Of a stretch of 64,000 nt of DNA, positions 9,105 through 17,958 are shown piece after piece (position 1 is the first letter of the stretch; every line of letters starts with the position of its first letter). The DNA is from HXMU1420-2 sp017643305 (GTDB taxonomy: Bacteria > Pseudomonadota > Alphaproteobacteria > Rhodobacterales > Rhodobacteraceae). The DNA lies in assembly GCA_965217135.1 (NCBI GenBank), contig OZ244249.1, positions 868,001-932,000 of the forward strand, given 5' to 3'. Made by a program: the position numbers and the translations under genes. The notes under the pieces are model-generated. The model searched no databases. It saw nothing but the letters and a program-made list of their open reading frames with translations, and was not told where the DNA came from.

Positions 9105-9623
9105 ATGAAATTCACCCTATTCGCTGCCTTCCTCGCCGCCTCCACCGCGCTGCCTGCCTTTGCAGGCGAACAGTTTGTCGACCAGACCGGCTATGCCGTG
9201 TCAGGCTACGACGTGGTCGCCTATCGCAGCCTAAACGCAAACCCCGTCGGCCAAGCCCAGCCCGAGGCTGTTCCCGGCAAAGCATCCATCACCGCCGATT
9301 ACAATGGCGCCACCTTCGCCTTTGCTTCGAAAGAAAACCGCACCAAATTCTTGGAAAACCCCGCATACTACGCCCCGCAATATGACGGTCACTGCGCCTT
9401 TGGCGTCTCTAAGGGCGGCAAGGTGCCGGGCAACCCGAACCTGTGGCGCATCGTTGATAACAAGCTGTACCTGAACATCACCACCACTGTGGTTGGGTTT
9501 TGGGAAGAAGACATTCCCGGCAACATCAATAAGGCAGAAAACAACTGGGTGAACATCGAAGACGCGGCTGCGTCTTCCAACCCCATCCCGAAATGGACCT
9601 CGCAGGCCCCGGCCAAAAACTGA
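9105..9623 (+). CDS. Secreted YHS domain-containing protein
   Basis: A signal peptide covers about residues 1-20 (positive M-K, hydrophobic core, A-F-A cleavage). The mature part starts with a segment reading TGYAVSGYDVVAYRS, then a YHS-type domain with conserved Y-N-G-A-T-F-A-F-A and a K-F-L-x-N-P-x-x-Y-A-P-Q-Y motif, where YHS proteins place metal-binding cysteine/tyrosine residues (HCAFGVSKG). Total 172 residues. Such periplasmic YHS proteins are common in alphaproteobacteria, and their role, perhaps metal handling, is not settled. A purine-rich Shine-Dalgarno-like stretch (GGGACACTCAGG) precedes the ATG. It seems monocistronic. Confidence 0.8.
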   Translation: MKFTLFAAFLAASTALPAFAGEQFVDQTGYAVSGYDVVAYRSLNANPVGQAQPEAVPGKASITADYNGATFAFASKENRTKFLENPAYYAPQYDGHCAFGVSKGGKVPGNPNLWRIVDNKLYLNITTTVVGFWEEDIPGNINKAENNWVNIEDAAASSNPIPKWTSQAPAKN

Positions 9624-9701
9624 CCACAACGCGCTGCATTGACCTAATCCTCTCTTTCCGGGACGCTGCGACAACACCGTTACCTTCCGGAAAGGGCTAT
9701 C

Positions 9702-10096
9702 ATGGACCACGTTTCACTGACGATGAACCTGTCGTTTGAGGACGCGATCGATGCGGTCACGGCAGCGCTGGGTGACGAAGGCTTCGGCGTCTTCACGTGC
9801 GTTGACATGCACACAACGTTCAAAACCAAACTGGGGTAGACATGGCCCCCTACACCATCCTGGGCGCTTGCAACCCTAAGCTGGCCCATACTGCGGTCAC
9901 CGCCGTGCCCGAAATCGGACTGCTGCTTCCGTGCAACGTCACTGTTGAGGTCGATGGGAACACCACCCGCATCCGCATCCCGAATGCTCGCGAAATGCTG
10001 GGCGGCGCGGGTCTGTCCGATGCATCGGAACTGGCGGAACTGGCCGAAGACGCGGGTCAGCGGCTGGAACGGGTCGCGACGGCGCTGGAAGGCTGA
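9702..10096 (+). pseudogene. DUF302 family gene broken by a one-base frameshift
   Basis: The frame from the ATG at 9702 encodes the usual DUF302 N-terminus (F-E-D-A-I-D-A-V-T-x-A-L, then G-F-G-V-F-T) and hits TAG at 9837. The second half continues one frame over from 9842 with the family core YTILGACNP and IGLLLPCNV, ending at 10096. Inserting one base in the G-run at 9833-9836 restores a single protein of about 131 residues, reading K-L-G-V-D-M-A-P-Y across the joint. DUF302 proteins are small, soluble and of unclear function. Either the gene is inactivated or the assembly has an error in a homopolymer. Confidence 0.8.
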
Positions 10097-10100
10097 ATTT

Positions 10101-10340
10101 GTGGCTCACGCAAACCGCGTCCTCAGATCCATCAACCTGCCGGGCGAGTTGATTTGCGTGGACATTTTTCAACGCCCCGATGGCAGCTATGGCTTCGACG
10201 AATTCCGCCGTGATCCCGAAGACGCACGAGGATGGTACAGCATCGGCAACCACGGCCACCGGAAGTTCGCGTCCGAGGCGGACACGATGACAGCTGCGCA
10301 AGCGGTTGTGTCATGGTTAAAAGATATGATCGACGGATGA
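10101..10340 (+). CDS. Conserved small hypothetical protein (79 aa)
   Basis: The start is GTG at 10101, four bases after the DUF302 stop, so the two were probably one operon. The protein has a recognisable pattern, C-V-D-I-F-x-R-P-D-G-S-Y-G-F-D-E-F-R-R-D-P-E-D, then G-W-Y-S-I-G, and an alanine-rich C-terminal helix with S-W-L-K. I know close relatives as uncharacterised proteins of Rhodobacteraceae. No signal peptide or membrane segment is visible. No function is proposed. Confidence 0.65.
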   Translation: MAHANRVLRSINLPGELICVDIFQRPDGSYGFDEFRRDPEDARGWYSIGNHGHRKFASEADTMTAAQAVVSWLKDMIDG

Positions 10341-10444
10341 TGTGAACGCGCGGTTGGAAACCTTCAAAGTGTCCATCCCGATGCCTTTGAGAGAGATTGG
10401 CGTCTTCTGCGTCGTTTCAACAATTTGTGGCCATCAGCCCCGCC

Positions 10445-11032
10445 TCAGCGGCGGCGATCACGCCGTGCGCTCATTGGTTGGAACGCAACTCCCACATGCG
10501 CTTCGCAATAGGGCTTGCCCGGCTGAACCGGCAGACCACAGAACCAGAAATTGTCCGTTGCAGGGTCACCGACAGGCCATTTGCAGGTGCGCTCAGTCAG
10601 TTCCATCAGGCTCAGCTTCTTGGCCTTCTTCTCGACCTCGTTCACCTTGGCCAGTGCTTCGGGGCTGATTTCATTTGCCGACGGTTGCGGCGGAAGGGGT
10701 TGACCGGCCGGGATAATCGCCTTGCGGGTAGCGGTCGTCTGCGGCGGAACAGCGGGCTCGGTCTTGGGCTCCTCCACCGGCTCGGGCCGCGCGGCTTCGG
10801 TCTTGGGCGCGGGCTTGGCCTTGGCCTTCGTTTCCGCAGGCGCGGCCTTGGGCTTAGCTTCCGCCTTGGCCGAGGTAGAGCCTGACGCCCGGTTCGACAA
10901 GCCCAGGCGATGGACTTTGCCGATCACTGCATTGCGCGTGACCCCGCCCAGTTCTTTGGCGATCTGGCTGGCCGACTGGCCCTCGCTCCACATTTTCTTC
11001 AAGAGCTCGACACGCTCGTCAGTCCAGGACAT
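10445..11032 (-). CDS. gcrA: Cell-cycle regulator GcrA
   Basis: Alphaproteobacterial transcription factor that acts with sigma-70 at methylated promoters to control cell-cycle genes. The N-terminal helix-turn-helix (WTDERVELLKKMWSEGQSAS and the next 20 residues, ending V-I-G-K-V-H-R-L-G-L) is the GcrA DNA-binding domain. A long lysine-, proline- and alanine-rich linker follows (about residues 50-125). The C-terminal domain has the conserved T-C-K-W-P-x-G-D-P and C-G-x-P-x-x-x-G-x-P-Y-C-E-x-H pattern that contacts RNA polymerase. ATG at 11032 is preferred over GTG at 11038 because of the A-A-A-G-G spacing. Length 195 residues. Confidence 0.93.
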   Translation of the reverse strand: MSWTDERVELLKKMWSEGQSASQIAKELGGVTRNAVIGKVHRLGLSNRASGSTSAKAEAKPKAAPAETKAKAKPAPKTEAARPEPVEEPKTEPAVPPQTTATRKAIIPAGQPLPPQPSANEISPEALAKVNEVEKKAKKLSLMELTERTCKWPVGDPATDNFWFCGLPVQPGKPYCEAHVGVAFQPMSARRDRRR

Positions 11033-11050
11033 CTGCACCCTTTCCAGCCA

Positions 11051-11078
11051 AAAAGCGGCCTCGTTTCGCGGCCGCTTT
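11051..11078 (-). terminator. Rho-independent terminator downstream of the quinoprotein dehydrogenase gene
   Basis: A perfect 9-bp stem (arms 11052-11060 and 11070-11078, AAAGCGGCC with its complement) has a 9-base loop and, read on the minus strand, runs into a run of T. It lies 68 bp past the stop of the gene ending at 11146 and just upstream of gcrA, so it should insulate gcrA from read-through. Confidence 0.7.
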
Positions 11079-11145
11079 CCTTAATTCTTGGTCAAGCCCT
11101 TATATTATCTTTTCAGACCGGAGTTACAAGGCGGCTTGCGCGGGG

Positions 11146-12777
11146 TTATTCCGGTTCTTCCTTCAGCGCCTGCAACACGTCTACAATAGCTTCGCGCACG
11201 GTCGGGTCTTCGATTTCCGGGTTGGGCATATAGGTGCCCACCGCTACTGCCTCAGGATCCGTCAGATACGCCAGCAAACGGTCGCGGCTCCATTGCCCTC
11301 CTGCCTGCCGCAGAGCATCGGAATACTCAAAAGCGCCCGCCGCAACTCTGCCTTCATACACTTCTCCCAGCGCTGGGGCGGCATCTGTGCCAACAACGCC
11401 AAAGGAATGACATTCCGCACACTGGCCCAGTACCAGCCGGGCGGCAGTTTTCTGTTTGTCGCTTAATTCCAGCTGCGCGATCCTGGCTTCGGCAAATTGC
11501 TGGCTGGCATCAAACGCGCCCACTTTCAGTCTCAGGACATAACGCTGATCGGTCCACACTGCGATTTCGTCGCCGTGCTGATGCACATATCGCACCCGCA
11601 GCCCCAGATCGATGCGTTCGGCAAACACCACCCGCTCTTCTCGGATGCGCAGCCGGATCAGCATCTGCCCGGCCAGCGTTCCCGCCAGCAGGTCACCGTC
11701 CCACGCCGGGTGAAACCCGTTGATCCGGGTCAGCGCGCTGGTCGCCACCGACGGCAGCCAGGCAAAGACTGGCGGTTCAAACACCGGGTGGCGGCCATAG
11801 TCCAACGTGTCCGGCAGAGGCAGACGGTTGTACCGCGTGCCCAGCGCCACTTGCGGCCAGCCGTAATCCAGCCCTTCGTGGATCAGGTTCAACTCATCTC
11901 CACCGCGTCGCCCGTGCTCGACGGTCCAGAGCCGCCCGTCCTGGTCAAAGCTTATGCCCTGCATGTTGGAATGCCCCTGGCTCACCGTGCGCGAAGCACC
12001 GGTGTCCGGGTCAATTGCCAGCACCTTGCCATATTGCTGGTCAGGATCCTGCGAAATCGCGATGGGCGCATAGGTGCCATCAACCGCGTAATCGCCGGAT
12101 GCAAGGTAAACCGTTCCATCCGGCCCTAACCGGAATCGCCCGCCAGACATATGCCCGTCAATCGCCCGCCCGCTGGTTTTCGGCGCGAGGCACGGTACGG
12201 TGGAGAAAAACCGCGTCCATTCCCCAGCAGTCACCTTGCCCCCTGCCGTATCCTCCAGCGGGACAGAGGCCAGGCTGGTGCGATAACAATCTTCGCCCTC
12301 GACCCATTCGGCATAGGACACGAACAGCCGACCATCCGAATAATCCACATCATTGTACCGAAAGAAAAAATGCCCCCAGGTATAGTCTGGGTTCGCGGCC
12401 TCGAAGGCCAGCATCGCATCCCAGCCATTGGGTGGCGGGGCGATGTCCAGCTCGATCGCCGAGCGGCCTGTAACATCAAAGAACTGGCCTTCATGGGTCA
12501 TCAACAGCAACGTTTCATCTACCGAGGTCAGCGCGCCGCCGCTGCCGGGGCGGCCCTTTGGGATCGGCTCCACCACCGGGTCCACGTCCAGTGACAGAAA
12601 GATAGATTCCACCGTCTGCGGGACACCCTCGGCCTCCCATTCCATAGCTGCCGGGTACTGCTCGAACAGCGATGGCACGTTCTGTTTCAAGATGGTGGTG
12701 CCGCCAGTTCCGACAATATAGCCAATCACAATCGCGAACGGTGTAATGATCAGCAACCGGATGATGGTTTTCTTCAC
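11146..12777 (-). CDS. PQQ-dependent sugar (glucose/sorbosone-type) dehydrogenase fused to cytochrome c
   Basis: A single N-terminal membrane segment (residues about 5-25) anchors the protein facing the periplasm. The large central domain is a six-bladed quinoprotein propeller of the glucose/sorbosone dehydrogenase type, with G-H-S-N-M-Q-G-I-S-F and W-T-V-E-H-G-R-R-G-G-D-E-L-N motifs. The C-terminal 90 residues form a cytochrome c domain with haem motif C-A-E-C-H and a distal methionine in G-T-Y-M-P-N-P. The fusion would let electrons pass from sugar oxidation straight to the respiratory chain. Total 543 residues. Substrate unknown. No PQQ biosynthesis genes are in the window. Confidence 0.82.
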   Translation of the reverse strand: MKKTIIRLLIITPFAIVIGYIVGTGGTTILKQNVPSLFEQYPAAMEWEAEGVPQTVESIFLSLDVDPVVEPIPKGRPGSGGALTSVDETLLLMTHEGQFFDVTGRSAIELDIAPPPNGWDAMLAFEAANPDYTWGHFFFRYNDVDYSDGRLFVSYAEWVEGEDCYRTSLASVPLEDTAGGKVTAGEWTRFFSTVPCLAPKTSGRAIDGHMSGGRFRLGPDGTVYLASGDYAVDGTYAPIAISQDPDQQYGKVLAIDPDTGASRTVSQGHSNMQGISFDQDGRLWTVEHGRRGGDELNLIHEGLDYGWPQVALGTRYNRLPLPDTLDYGRHPVFEPPVFAWLPSVATSALTRINGFHPAWDGDLLAGTLAGQMLIRLRIREERVVFAERIDLGLRVRYVHQHGDEIAVWTDQRYVLRLKVGAFDASQQFAEARIAQLELSDKQKTAARLVLGQCAECHSFGVVGTDAAPALGEVYEGRVAAGAFEYSDALRQAGGQWSRDRLLAYLTDPEAVAVGTYMPNPEIEDPTVREAIVDVLQALKEEPE

Positions 12778-12929
12778 GCGCAGGCCCTCCGCCGTGATTG
12801 CCCGAACTGTCTGACCGAGATGCCGGTTCCTGTTACCGCTGTGCTGCTCGTTCGGTCCTTTTCTGGGCCGTTATCGTTGCCATTGGGTATAGAAGCGCGA
12901 CCCACGTGGGGCAAGTGTGACGGGCGGGG

Positions 12930-13835
12930 TCAGGTGGTTACGCGACGGCGCAGCTGCGCCTCCCGCAATGCCAGCATCAACGCCCCGCCAAGAATGATCG
13001 CGGCTCCAAACCATGTCACCCAGTCGGGGACCACGTCGAACAGCACAAAGTCGTAAAACGCGGCAAAAACCAGCGTCGCATATGAAAACGGTGCTACAAA
13101 GCTCGCCTCGGCGCGGGCCATGCCGTTCAGGAAACAGATCTGTGCACAAGCCATCAGTATGCCAACACCCGCTAACCCGCCCCATTGCGCCAGGCTGTGC
13201 GGCATCTGCCAGACTGGCACCACCGCTGCGGTTGCAATCGCCAGCCCGATCCCGTTGTTGATCAGCAGGATCTGGAACGGCGCCTCGCGCCCGGTCAGTT
13301 TCTTGATGAACACCAACTCCATCCCTATCACCGCCGCGGCCCCCAGCGCCAGCAAGGCGGCGGGCTGAAAACTGGCCGGTGTCGGGCGCAGCAGCACCAT
13401 CGCACCCACCAATGCAATCAACGCGGCGGTCCACCGCACCGGGCCCACCCGTTCGCCCAGCAGCGGAATAGCCAGCGCCATTGCAAAAACCGGGTTCAGG
13501 AAACTGATTGCCGTGGCATCCGCCATCGGGATGTAGGCCACAGCGGCAAACATCAGTGTCACCCCACCCCAGCCAAAGGTCGACCGGCCAATGTGCAGCT
13601 GCCAATGCACTCGCCCAAAAGCAGGCTGTCGGATCAGCGCGGCCGTGGCAAAGAGGGCAAGGGCCCACATGAACCGCCCCTGGCTCACCTGCAGCGGATG
13701 CAAAGCCGGACCCAAAGCCCCGCTGCCCAGCAGCTTGGCCATGGTGATGCTGCCCGCAATAAACGCGGTCGCCATCAGGATCAGGCCAGCGGCCAGTCCC
13801 GGGTTCTCCGATCTCGGGGTCAACATTGTTGCCAC
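12930..13835 (-). CDS. DMT superfamily (EamA) inner-membrane transporter
   Basis: About ten hydrophobic helices in two repeated halves, the layout of two EamA domains. Each half ends with a glycine-rich helix (L-x-x-G-A-M-V-L-L-R and I-I-L-G-G-A-L-M-L-A-L). Length 301 residues; the ATG at 13826 is an alternative start three codons in. Members move small metabolites such as amino acids or S-adenosylmethionine, and the sequence does not tell which. The gene ends in a basic cytoplasmic tail. It sits 31 bp upstream of (before) the monooxygenase gene's 3' end on the same strand and may be co-transcribed with it. Confidence 0.82.
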   Translation of the reverse strand: MATMLTPRSENPGLAAGLILMATAFIAGSITMAKLLGSGALGPALHPLQVSQGRFMWALALFATAALIRQPAFGRVHWQLHIGRSTFGWGGVTLMFAAVAYIPMADATAISFLNPVFAMALAIPLLGERVGPVRWTAALIALVGAMVLLRPTPASFQPAALLALGAAAVIGMELVFIKKLTGREAPFQILLINNGIGLAIATAAVVPVWQMPHSLAQWGGLAGVGILMACAQICFLNGMARAEASFVAPFSYATLVFAAFYDFVLFDVVPDWVTWFGAAIILGGALMLALREAQLRRRVTT

Positions 13836-13865
13836 CTGACCACATCCGATGCCGGTGGCAAGCCT

Positions 13866-15377
13866 CTAAGTGGCCATGCCCCGGCGGAACGCCAGCGACC
13901 CGTCTTCAAAATCGACAGCGGGCAGGGTTTCACGGTCGGTGAAATAATCCTGCGTCATCACCCACGGCTCGTGATCGCCCTGTTTTGGAAGGATCGCCAG
14001 CGCCCGCATGATGTAGCCTGCGTTGAAATTCTCCGGGTCAATCCACGGGCGCAGAGCCATCCCGGCCTCTGCCTCGCCCAGCGTGGGTGTCACAACGCGC
14101 GCCTGCTGTTCGGCCATATGATCGAACATGCGGCAGAGGTAATCCGACACCAGATCGGCCCGTAGGGTCCAACTGGACCGCAGATAGCCGAACACCATCG
14201 CGAAATTCGGCACACCAGATAGCATGATGCCCCGATGGGTCACACATTCCGAAGGGGCCACCGGGGCTCCGTCCACGCTCAAGGTGATGCCACCCAGCGC
14301 GGTCAATGTCAGTCCGGTTGCTGCTACCACGATATCGGCCGCCAGCACCTCGCCTGATGCCAGTTGGATACCCTTGGGCACGAATCGGTCGATGGTGTCG
14401 GTGACGACCGACGCTTGGCCCTTGGCAATCGCGCGGAACATATCCCCGTCTGGTATGACCGCGACGCGCTGCTTCCAGGGGGCATAGCGCGGGGTGAAAT
14501 GTGCCTTCACATCGTAAGACCGGCCCAGATACGCCTTGGCTCCCATCACGAATTCCGCTGCCAGCGCATCGGGTTCCTCTTCGGATCGCCGGATCAGCGT
14601 CTGCTGCATATGCAACATCTTGCGCCGCATGATTTCGTGGAACCACTCATCCGGCAGATCCAGCGCCTTCAACGTTTCGTTGAATTCATCGGTTTTCGGA
14701 CGCGCATAGAAATAGGTGGGCGACCGCTGCAGCATCGTAACATGCGCAGCCTTGCCCGCCATGGCCGGGATCAGCGTCGCCGCTGTGGCCCCGGACCCGA
14801 TCACCACAACCCGCTTGCCGTCATAATCCAGATCATCCGGCCAGTTCTGTGGATGAATAATCGGCCCTGCAAAATCCTCCATCCCCGACCAACTGGGCAT
14901 ATGCCCCTGATCGTGGTCGAAATACCCGCCGCAGAACCACAGAAACCCGCAGGTCATCTGCCGCGCAACGCCCGCCTGTTCGATCTCCAGCGTCCAGACC
15001 CCCCGCGCGCTGTCCCATTCTGCACTGGACACATGCACGCCATACCGAATGTGCTGATCCAGCCCTGTTTCGGCGATGGCCTCGCCCAGATAGGCCAGAA
15101 TTTCTTCGGCTGATGCAATCTCCGGCCCGGTCCACGGCTTCCAGCTGAACCCAAACGTAAACAGGTCACTGTCCGACCGGATGCCAGGGAACCGGTGGGT
15201 ATGCCACGTACCGCCGAAGCTGTCCTTGCGCTCCAGCAGGACAAAGCTCTTATCAGGGTGGCGCTGCTGCATGTGGTATCCCGCGTCTATACCAGACAGC
15301 CCAGCGCCGATGATCAGAACGTCAACATGGCCCTCGCCCGCATCCTGCATTGCCTGTGATGATGGCATTTCGTTCAT
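13866..15377 (-). CDS. Flavin-containing (Baeyer-Villiger-type) monooxygenase
   Basis: NAD(P)H- and FAD-dependent oxygenase. FAD-binding Rossmann motif G-A-G-L-S-G is at about residues 26-31, and a second nucleotide-binding motif G-S-G-A-T-A lies about 165 residues later. Between them is FAGPIIHPQNWP, matching the Baeyer-Villiger fingerprint F-x-G-x-x-x-H-x-x-x-W-P. Overall it resembles EthA-type enzymes, which convert ketones to esters and can oxidise thioamides. Start taken at ATG 15377 (503 residues), since the frame upstream shows no homology. The natural substrate is not evident. It overlaps nothing and faces divergently from argD. Confidence 0.85.
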   Translation of the reverse strand: MNEMPSSQAMQDAGEGHVDVLIIGAGLSGIDAGYHMQQRHPDKSFVLLERKDSFGGTWHTHRFPGIRSDSDLFTFGFSWKPWTGPEIASAEEILAYLGEAIAETGLDQHIRYGVHVSSAEWDSARGVWTLEIEQAGVARQMTCGFLWFCGGYFDHDQGHMPSWSGMEDFAGPIIHPQNWPDDLDYDGKRVVVIGSGATAATLIPAMAGKAAHVTMLQRSPTYFYARPKTDEFNETLKALDLPDEWFHEIMRRKMLHMQQTLIRRSEEEPDALAAEFVMGAKAYLGRSYDVKAHFTPRYAPWKQRVAVIPDGDMFRAIAKGQASVVTDTIDRFVPKGIQLASGEVLAADIVVAATGLTLTALGGITLSVDGAPVAPSECVTHRGIMLSGVPNFAMVFGYLRSSWTLRADLVSDYLCRMFDHMAEQQARVVTPTLGEAEAGMALRPWIDPENFNAGYIMRALAILPKQGDHEPWVMTQDYFTDRETLPAVDFEDGSLAFRRGMAT

Positions 15378-15650
15378 GGCGGCCTCCGTTCTTTGCGAGT
15401 AGCGTAACACGCATCCACCACTTCACCATGGGTGTCGCTGCGTCGCGACTTTTCGCTTTGCATTTGCGCAATGCTGCGCTATCGCCTCCGCATGATCGTG
15501 ATGTTGTGCCTTTCCACGCTCCGACGCCGACGCTGACCCGCCGGCCCGATCCCTATGCGCGTTGAAACCCGCGCCCAATCCAAATCTACATTGACGACCG
15601 CGCCCGCCTCAGGCACCCCTATGGCGCATTCATGCACAAGGATGATCCAA

Positions 15651-16826
15651 ATGATCCCGTCTGTTCTGCCGACTTACAACCGCGCACCCCTGAGCTTTGT
15701 TAAGGGCGAAGGCACCTGGCTGATCGAGGCAGACGGACGACGTTTTCTGGACCTTGGCGCCGGGATCGCCGTGAACGTGCTTGGCCATGCGCATCCGACG
15801 CTGGTGCAGACCCTGACCGATCAGGCGAACACGCTGTGGCACACGTCCAACCTATACCAGATCCCGCAGCAGCAGGCGCTGGCCGACAAGCTGGTGGATA
15901 ACAGCTTTGCTGACACCGTGTTTTTCTGCAATTCCGGCACCGAAGCCTGTGAACTTGCCGTCAAGATGGCGCGTAAATACTGGACCGAAAAAGGCCATCC
16001 TGAAAAAGCCGAAATCATCGGCTTCGAAGGCTCGTTTCACGGCCGGTCCTCCGCCGGTATCGCGGCCGCGGGTGGTGAAAAGCTGACCGCTGGGTTCGGG
16101 CCACTGTTGCCGGGGTTCAGGCATGTGCCCTGGCTCGATCTGGACGCCGTCCGCGCCGCGATCAATCCCGAAACCGGTGCCATTATTGTCGAACCGATTC
16201 AGGGCGAAGGTGGCATCCGGCCAACGGAAGACGGCCAACTCAAGGCACTGCGCGAGATCTGTGATGAAAATGACCTTTTGCTGATTCTGGATGAAGTCCA
16301 GTGCGGAGTGGGTCGGACTGGCAAACTGTTTGCCTATGAATGGGCAGGCATCACGCCGGACATCATGATGGTCGCCAAAGGCATCGGCGGGGGCTTCCCG
16401 CTGGGTGCGGTACTGGCCACGGAAAACGCGGCACTGGGCATGACGCCTGGCACGCATGGCTCCACCTATGGCGGTAACCCGCTGGGCTGCGCCGTGGGCT
16501 GTACGGTGCTGGATACGGTCGCGGATGAAGCATTCCTGTCCGAGGTCAGCCGCAAGGCCGGTCACCTGCGCCAGCGGCTCGAAGGGTTGGTCGCGGCCCA
16601 CCCGGATGTGTTTGCTTCCGTCCGCGGTGAGGGCCTTATGCTGGGCCTCGTCTGCACCGCGCTCAACGCTGACGTGTTGCAGGCAGGCTATGACGCAGAG
16701 GTCATTACCGTGCCCGCCGCCGAAAACGTGCTGCGCATCCTGCCGCCGCTTACAATTTCTGAGGCAGAGATCGACGAAGCCGTCTCCCGGCTAGATGCCG
16801 CCGCCAAGAAAATTGAAGCGGCCTGA
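15651..16826 (+). CDS. argD: Acetylornithine aminotransferase ArgD
   Basis: PLP enzyme of arginine synthesis, converting N-acetylglutamate semialdehyde to N-acetylornithine, often also active on succinyldiaminopimelate. The start is set by AAGGA at 15638-15642, 8 bases before the ATG. Conserved features include F-C-N-S-G-T-E-A-C-E, the phosphate-binding S-F-H-G-R, D-E-V-Q-C-G-V-G-R-T-G, and the Schiff-base lysine in V-A-K-G-I-G-G-G-F-P. Length 391 residues, normal. argF follows 76 bp downstream, with an intergenic repeat between them. The pair forms a two-step arginine unit. Confidence 0.94.
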   Translation: MIPSVLPTYNRAPLSFVKGEGTWLIEADGRRFLDLGAGIAVNVLGHAHPTLVQTLTDQANTLWHTSNLYQIPQQQALADKLVDNSFADTVFFCNSGTEACELAVKMARKYWTEKGHPEKAEIIGFEGSFHGRSSAGIAAAGGEKLTAGFGPLLPGFRHVPWLDLDAVRAAINPETGAIIVEPIQGEGGIRPTEDGQLKALREICDENDLLLILDEVQCGVGRTGKLFAYEWAGITPDIMMVAKGIGGGFPLGAVLATENAALGMTPGTHGSTYGGNPLGCAVGCTVLDTVADEAFLSEVSRKAGHLRQRLEGLVAAHPDVFASVRGEGLMLGLVCTALNADVLQAGYDAEVITVPAAENVLRILPPLTISEAEIDEAVSRLDAAAKKIEAA

Positions 16827-16827
16827 T

Positions 16828-16876
16828 CTTCCTCTTGCTTCAAATATCCCGGGGGTTTGGGGGCTGGCCCCCATTC
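16828..16876 (+). repeat. Roseobacter-type intergenic repeat with G/C hairpin
   Basis: The argD-argF gap holds a stretch reading CTTGCTTCAAATATCCCGGG, followed by a G-rich run and the self-complementary GGGGGCTGGCCCCC (16859-16872). I recall very similar stretches in many intergenic spaces of Rhodobacteraceae. Another piece of the same style, G-A-G-T-A-T-T-T-G-A-A, appears in opposite orientation near 17924, upstream of panE. It could act as an attenuating hairpin between argD and argF. Copy number cannot be judged from one window. Confidence 0.5.
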
Positions 16877-16902
16877 CGACACCAGACACGAAACGATCCG
16901 AT

Positions 16903-17829
16903 ATGAACCATTTCCTTGATATCCACAAAACCGACCCCGCCGACCTGCGGGTTATGATCGACCAAGCGGGCGAGATGAAATCTGCCCGCGCCGGTCGCCC
17001 CAAGGGCAGCCCGGACGACGATCAGCCGCTGGCAGGACGCATGGTGGCGCTGATCTTTGAAAAACCCTCCACCCGGACCCGTGTGTCCTTTGACGTCGGC
17101 GTACGTCAGATGGGCGGTCAGACTATGGTTCTGTCGGGCGCAGACATGCAGCTAGGCCACGGCGAAACCATTGCCGACACCGCCCGCGTGATGTCGCGCT
17201 ATGTCGACATGATCATGATCCGGACCTTCGACGAAAGTGTGCTGGCGGAAATGGCGGAATATGCGGACGTGCCCGTCATCAACGGTTTGACCGATCGCAC
17301 CCATCCCTGCCAGATCATGGCAGACGTGATGACCTACGAAGAACATCGCGGGCATATCGCAGGCAAACATGTCGTCTGGACCGGTGATGGCAACAATGTC
17401 TGCGCGTCGTTCCTGCACGCCGCAGGGCAGTTCGGGTTTGACCTGACCTTCACCGGCCCGCCGCAGCTGGACCCGGAGGACGAATTCGTGGGCCTCGCCC
17501 GGCAGAAAGGCAGCAGGATCACCATCGAACGCGACGCGGCCAAGGCCGTGCGGGACGCTGACCTGGTGGTGGCTGACACCTGGGTGTCCATGCATGACGC
17601 CCAATCCGCCCGCGAACGGCGTCACAACATGCTGCGCCCCTACCAAGTCAATGCCGCTCTGATGGCGAAGGCAAAGCCCGACGCGCTGTTCATGCACTGC
17701 CTGCCCGCGCATCGCGGTGAAGAGGTCACGTCCGAGGTCATGGACGGCCCGCAATCGGTGATCTTCGACGAAGCCGAAAACCGTCTACATGCCCAAAAGG
17801 CGGTCATGCGCTGGTGCCTCGGGGTCTGA
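16903..17829 (+). CDS. argF: Ornithine carbamoyltransferase ArgF
   Basis: Joins carbamoyl phosphate and ornithine to give citrulline. The carbamoyl-phosphate motif F-x-K-P-S-T-R-T-R is near residue 53, H-P-C-Q near 130, and the ornithine-binding H-C-L-P-A-H-R-G near the C-terminus; all are intact. Length from ATG 16903 is 308 residues, the usual size; the upstream in-frame extension would run into argD and the repeat. With argD it forms an arginine biosynthesis pair. Confidence 0.96.
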   Translation: MNHFLDIHKTDPADLRVMIDQAGEMKSARAGRPKGSPDDDQPLAGRMVALIFEKPSTRTRVSFDVGVRQMGGQTMVLSGADMQLGHGETIADTARVMSRYVDMIMIRTFDESVLAEMAEYADVPVINGLTDRTHPCQIMADVMTYEEHRGHIAGKHVVWTGDGNNVCASFLHAAGQFGFDLTFTGPPQLDPEDEFVGLARQKGSRITIERDAAKAVRDADLVVADTWVSMHDAQSARERRHNMLRPYQVNAALMAKAKPDALFMHCLPAHRGEEVTSEVMDGPQSVIFDEAENRLHAQKAVMRWCLGV

Positions 17830-17842
17830 CGCAACCCAAGTG

Positions 17843-17862
17843 AGCGCTTCCGCGCGCTTTTA
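17843..17862 (+). terminator. Probable terminator after argF
   Basis: AGCGC (17843-17847) pairs with GCGCT (17854-17858) across a 6-base loop, followed by a T-rich run. The stem is short, so it would be a modest terminator; it sits 14 bases past the argF stop. Confidence 0.5.
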
Positions 17863-17958
17863 TTCAGCCGGTTGCACCGCGATGGATGTCTGCAGACGTG
17901 ACCTGTGGGGCAGGGTCGGTGTATGAGTATTTGAACCAAAAAAGACGCAGGGGCGCGC

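Noticed and set aside
9833..9845. Programmed ribosomal frameshift in the DUF302 gene
   Set aside because: No slippery heptamer, stimulatory structure or Shine-Dalgarno-like spacer is evident, and the family is normally translated in one frame; a plain deletion is simpler.
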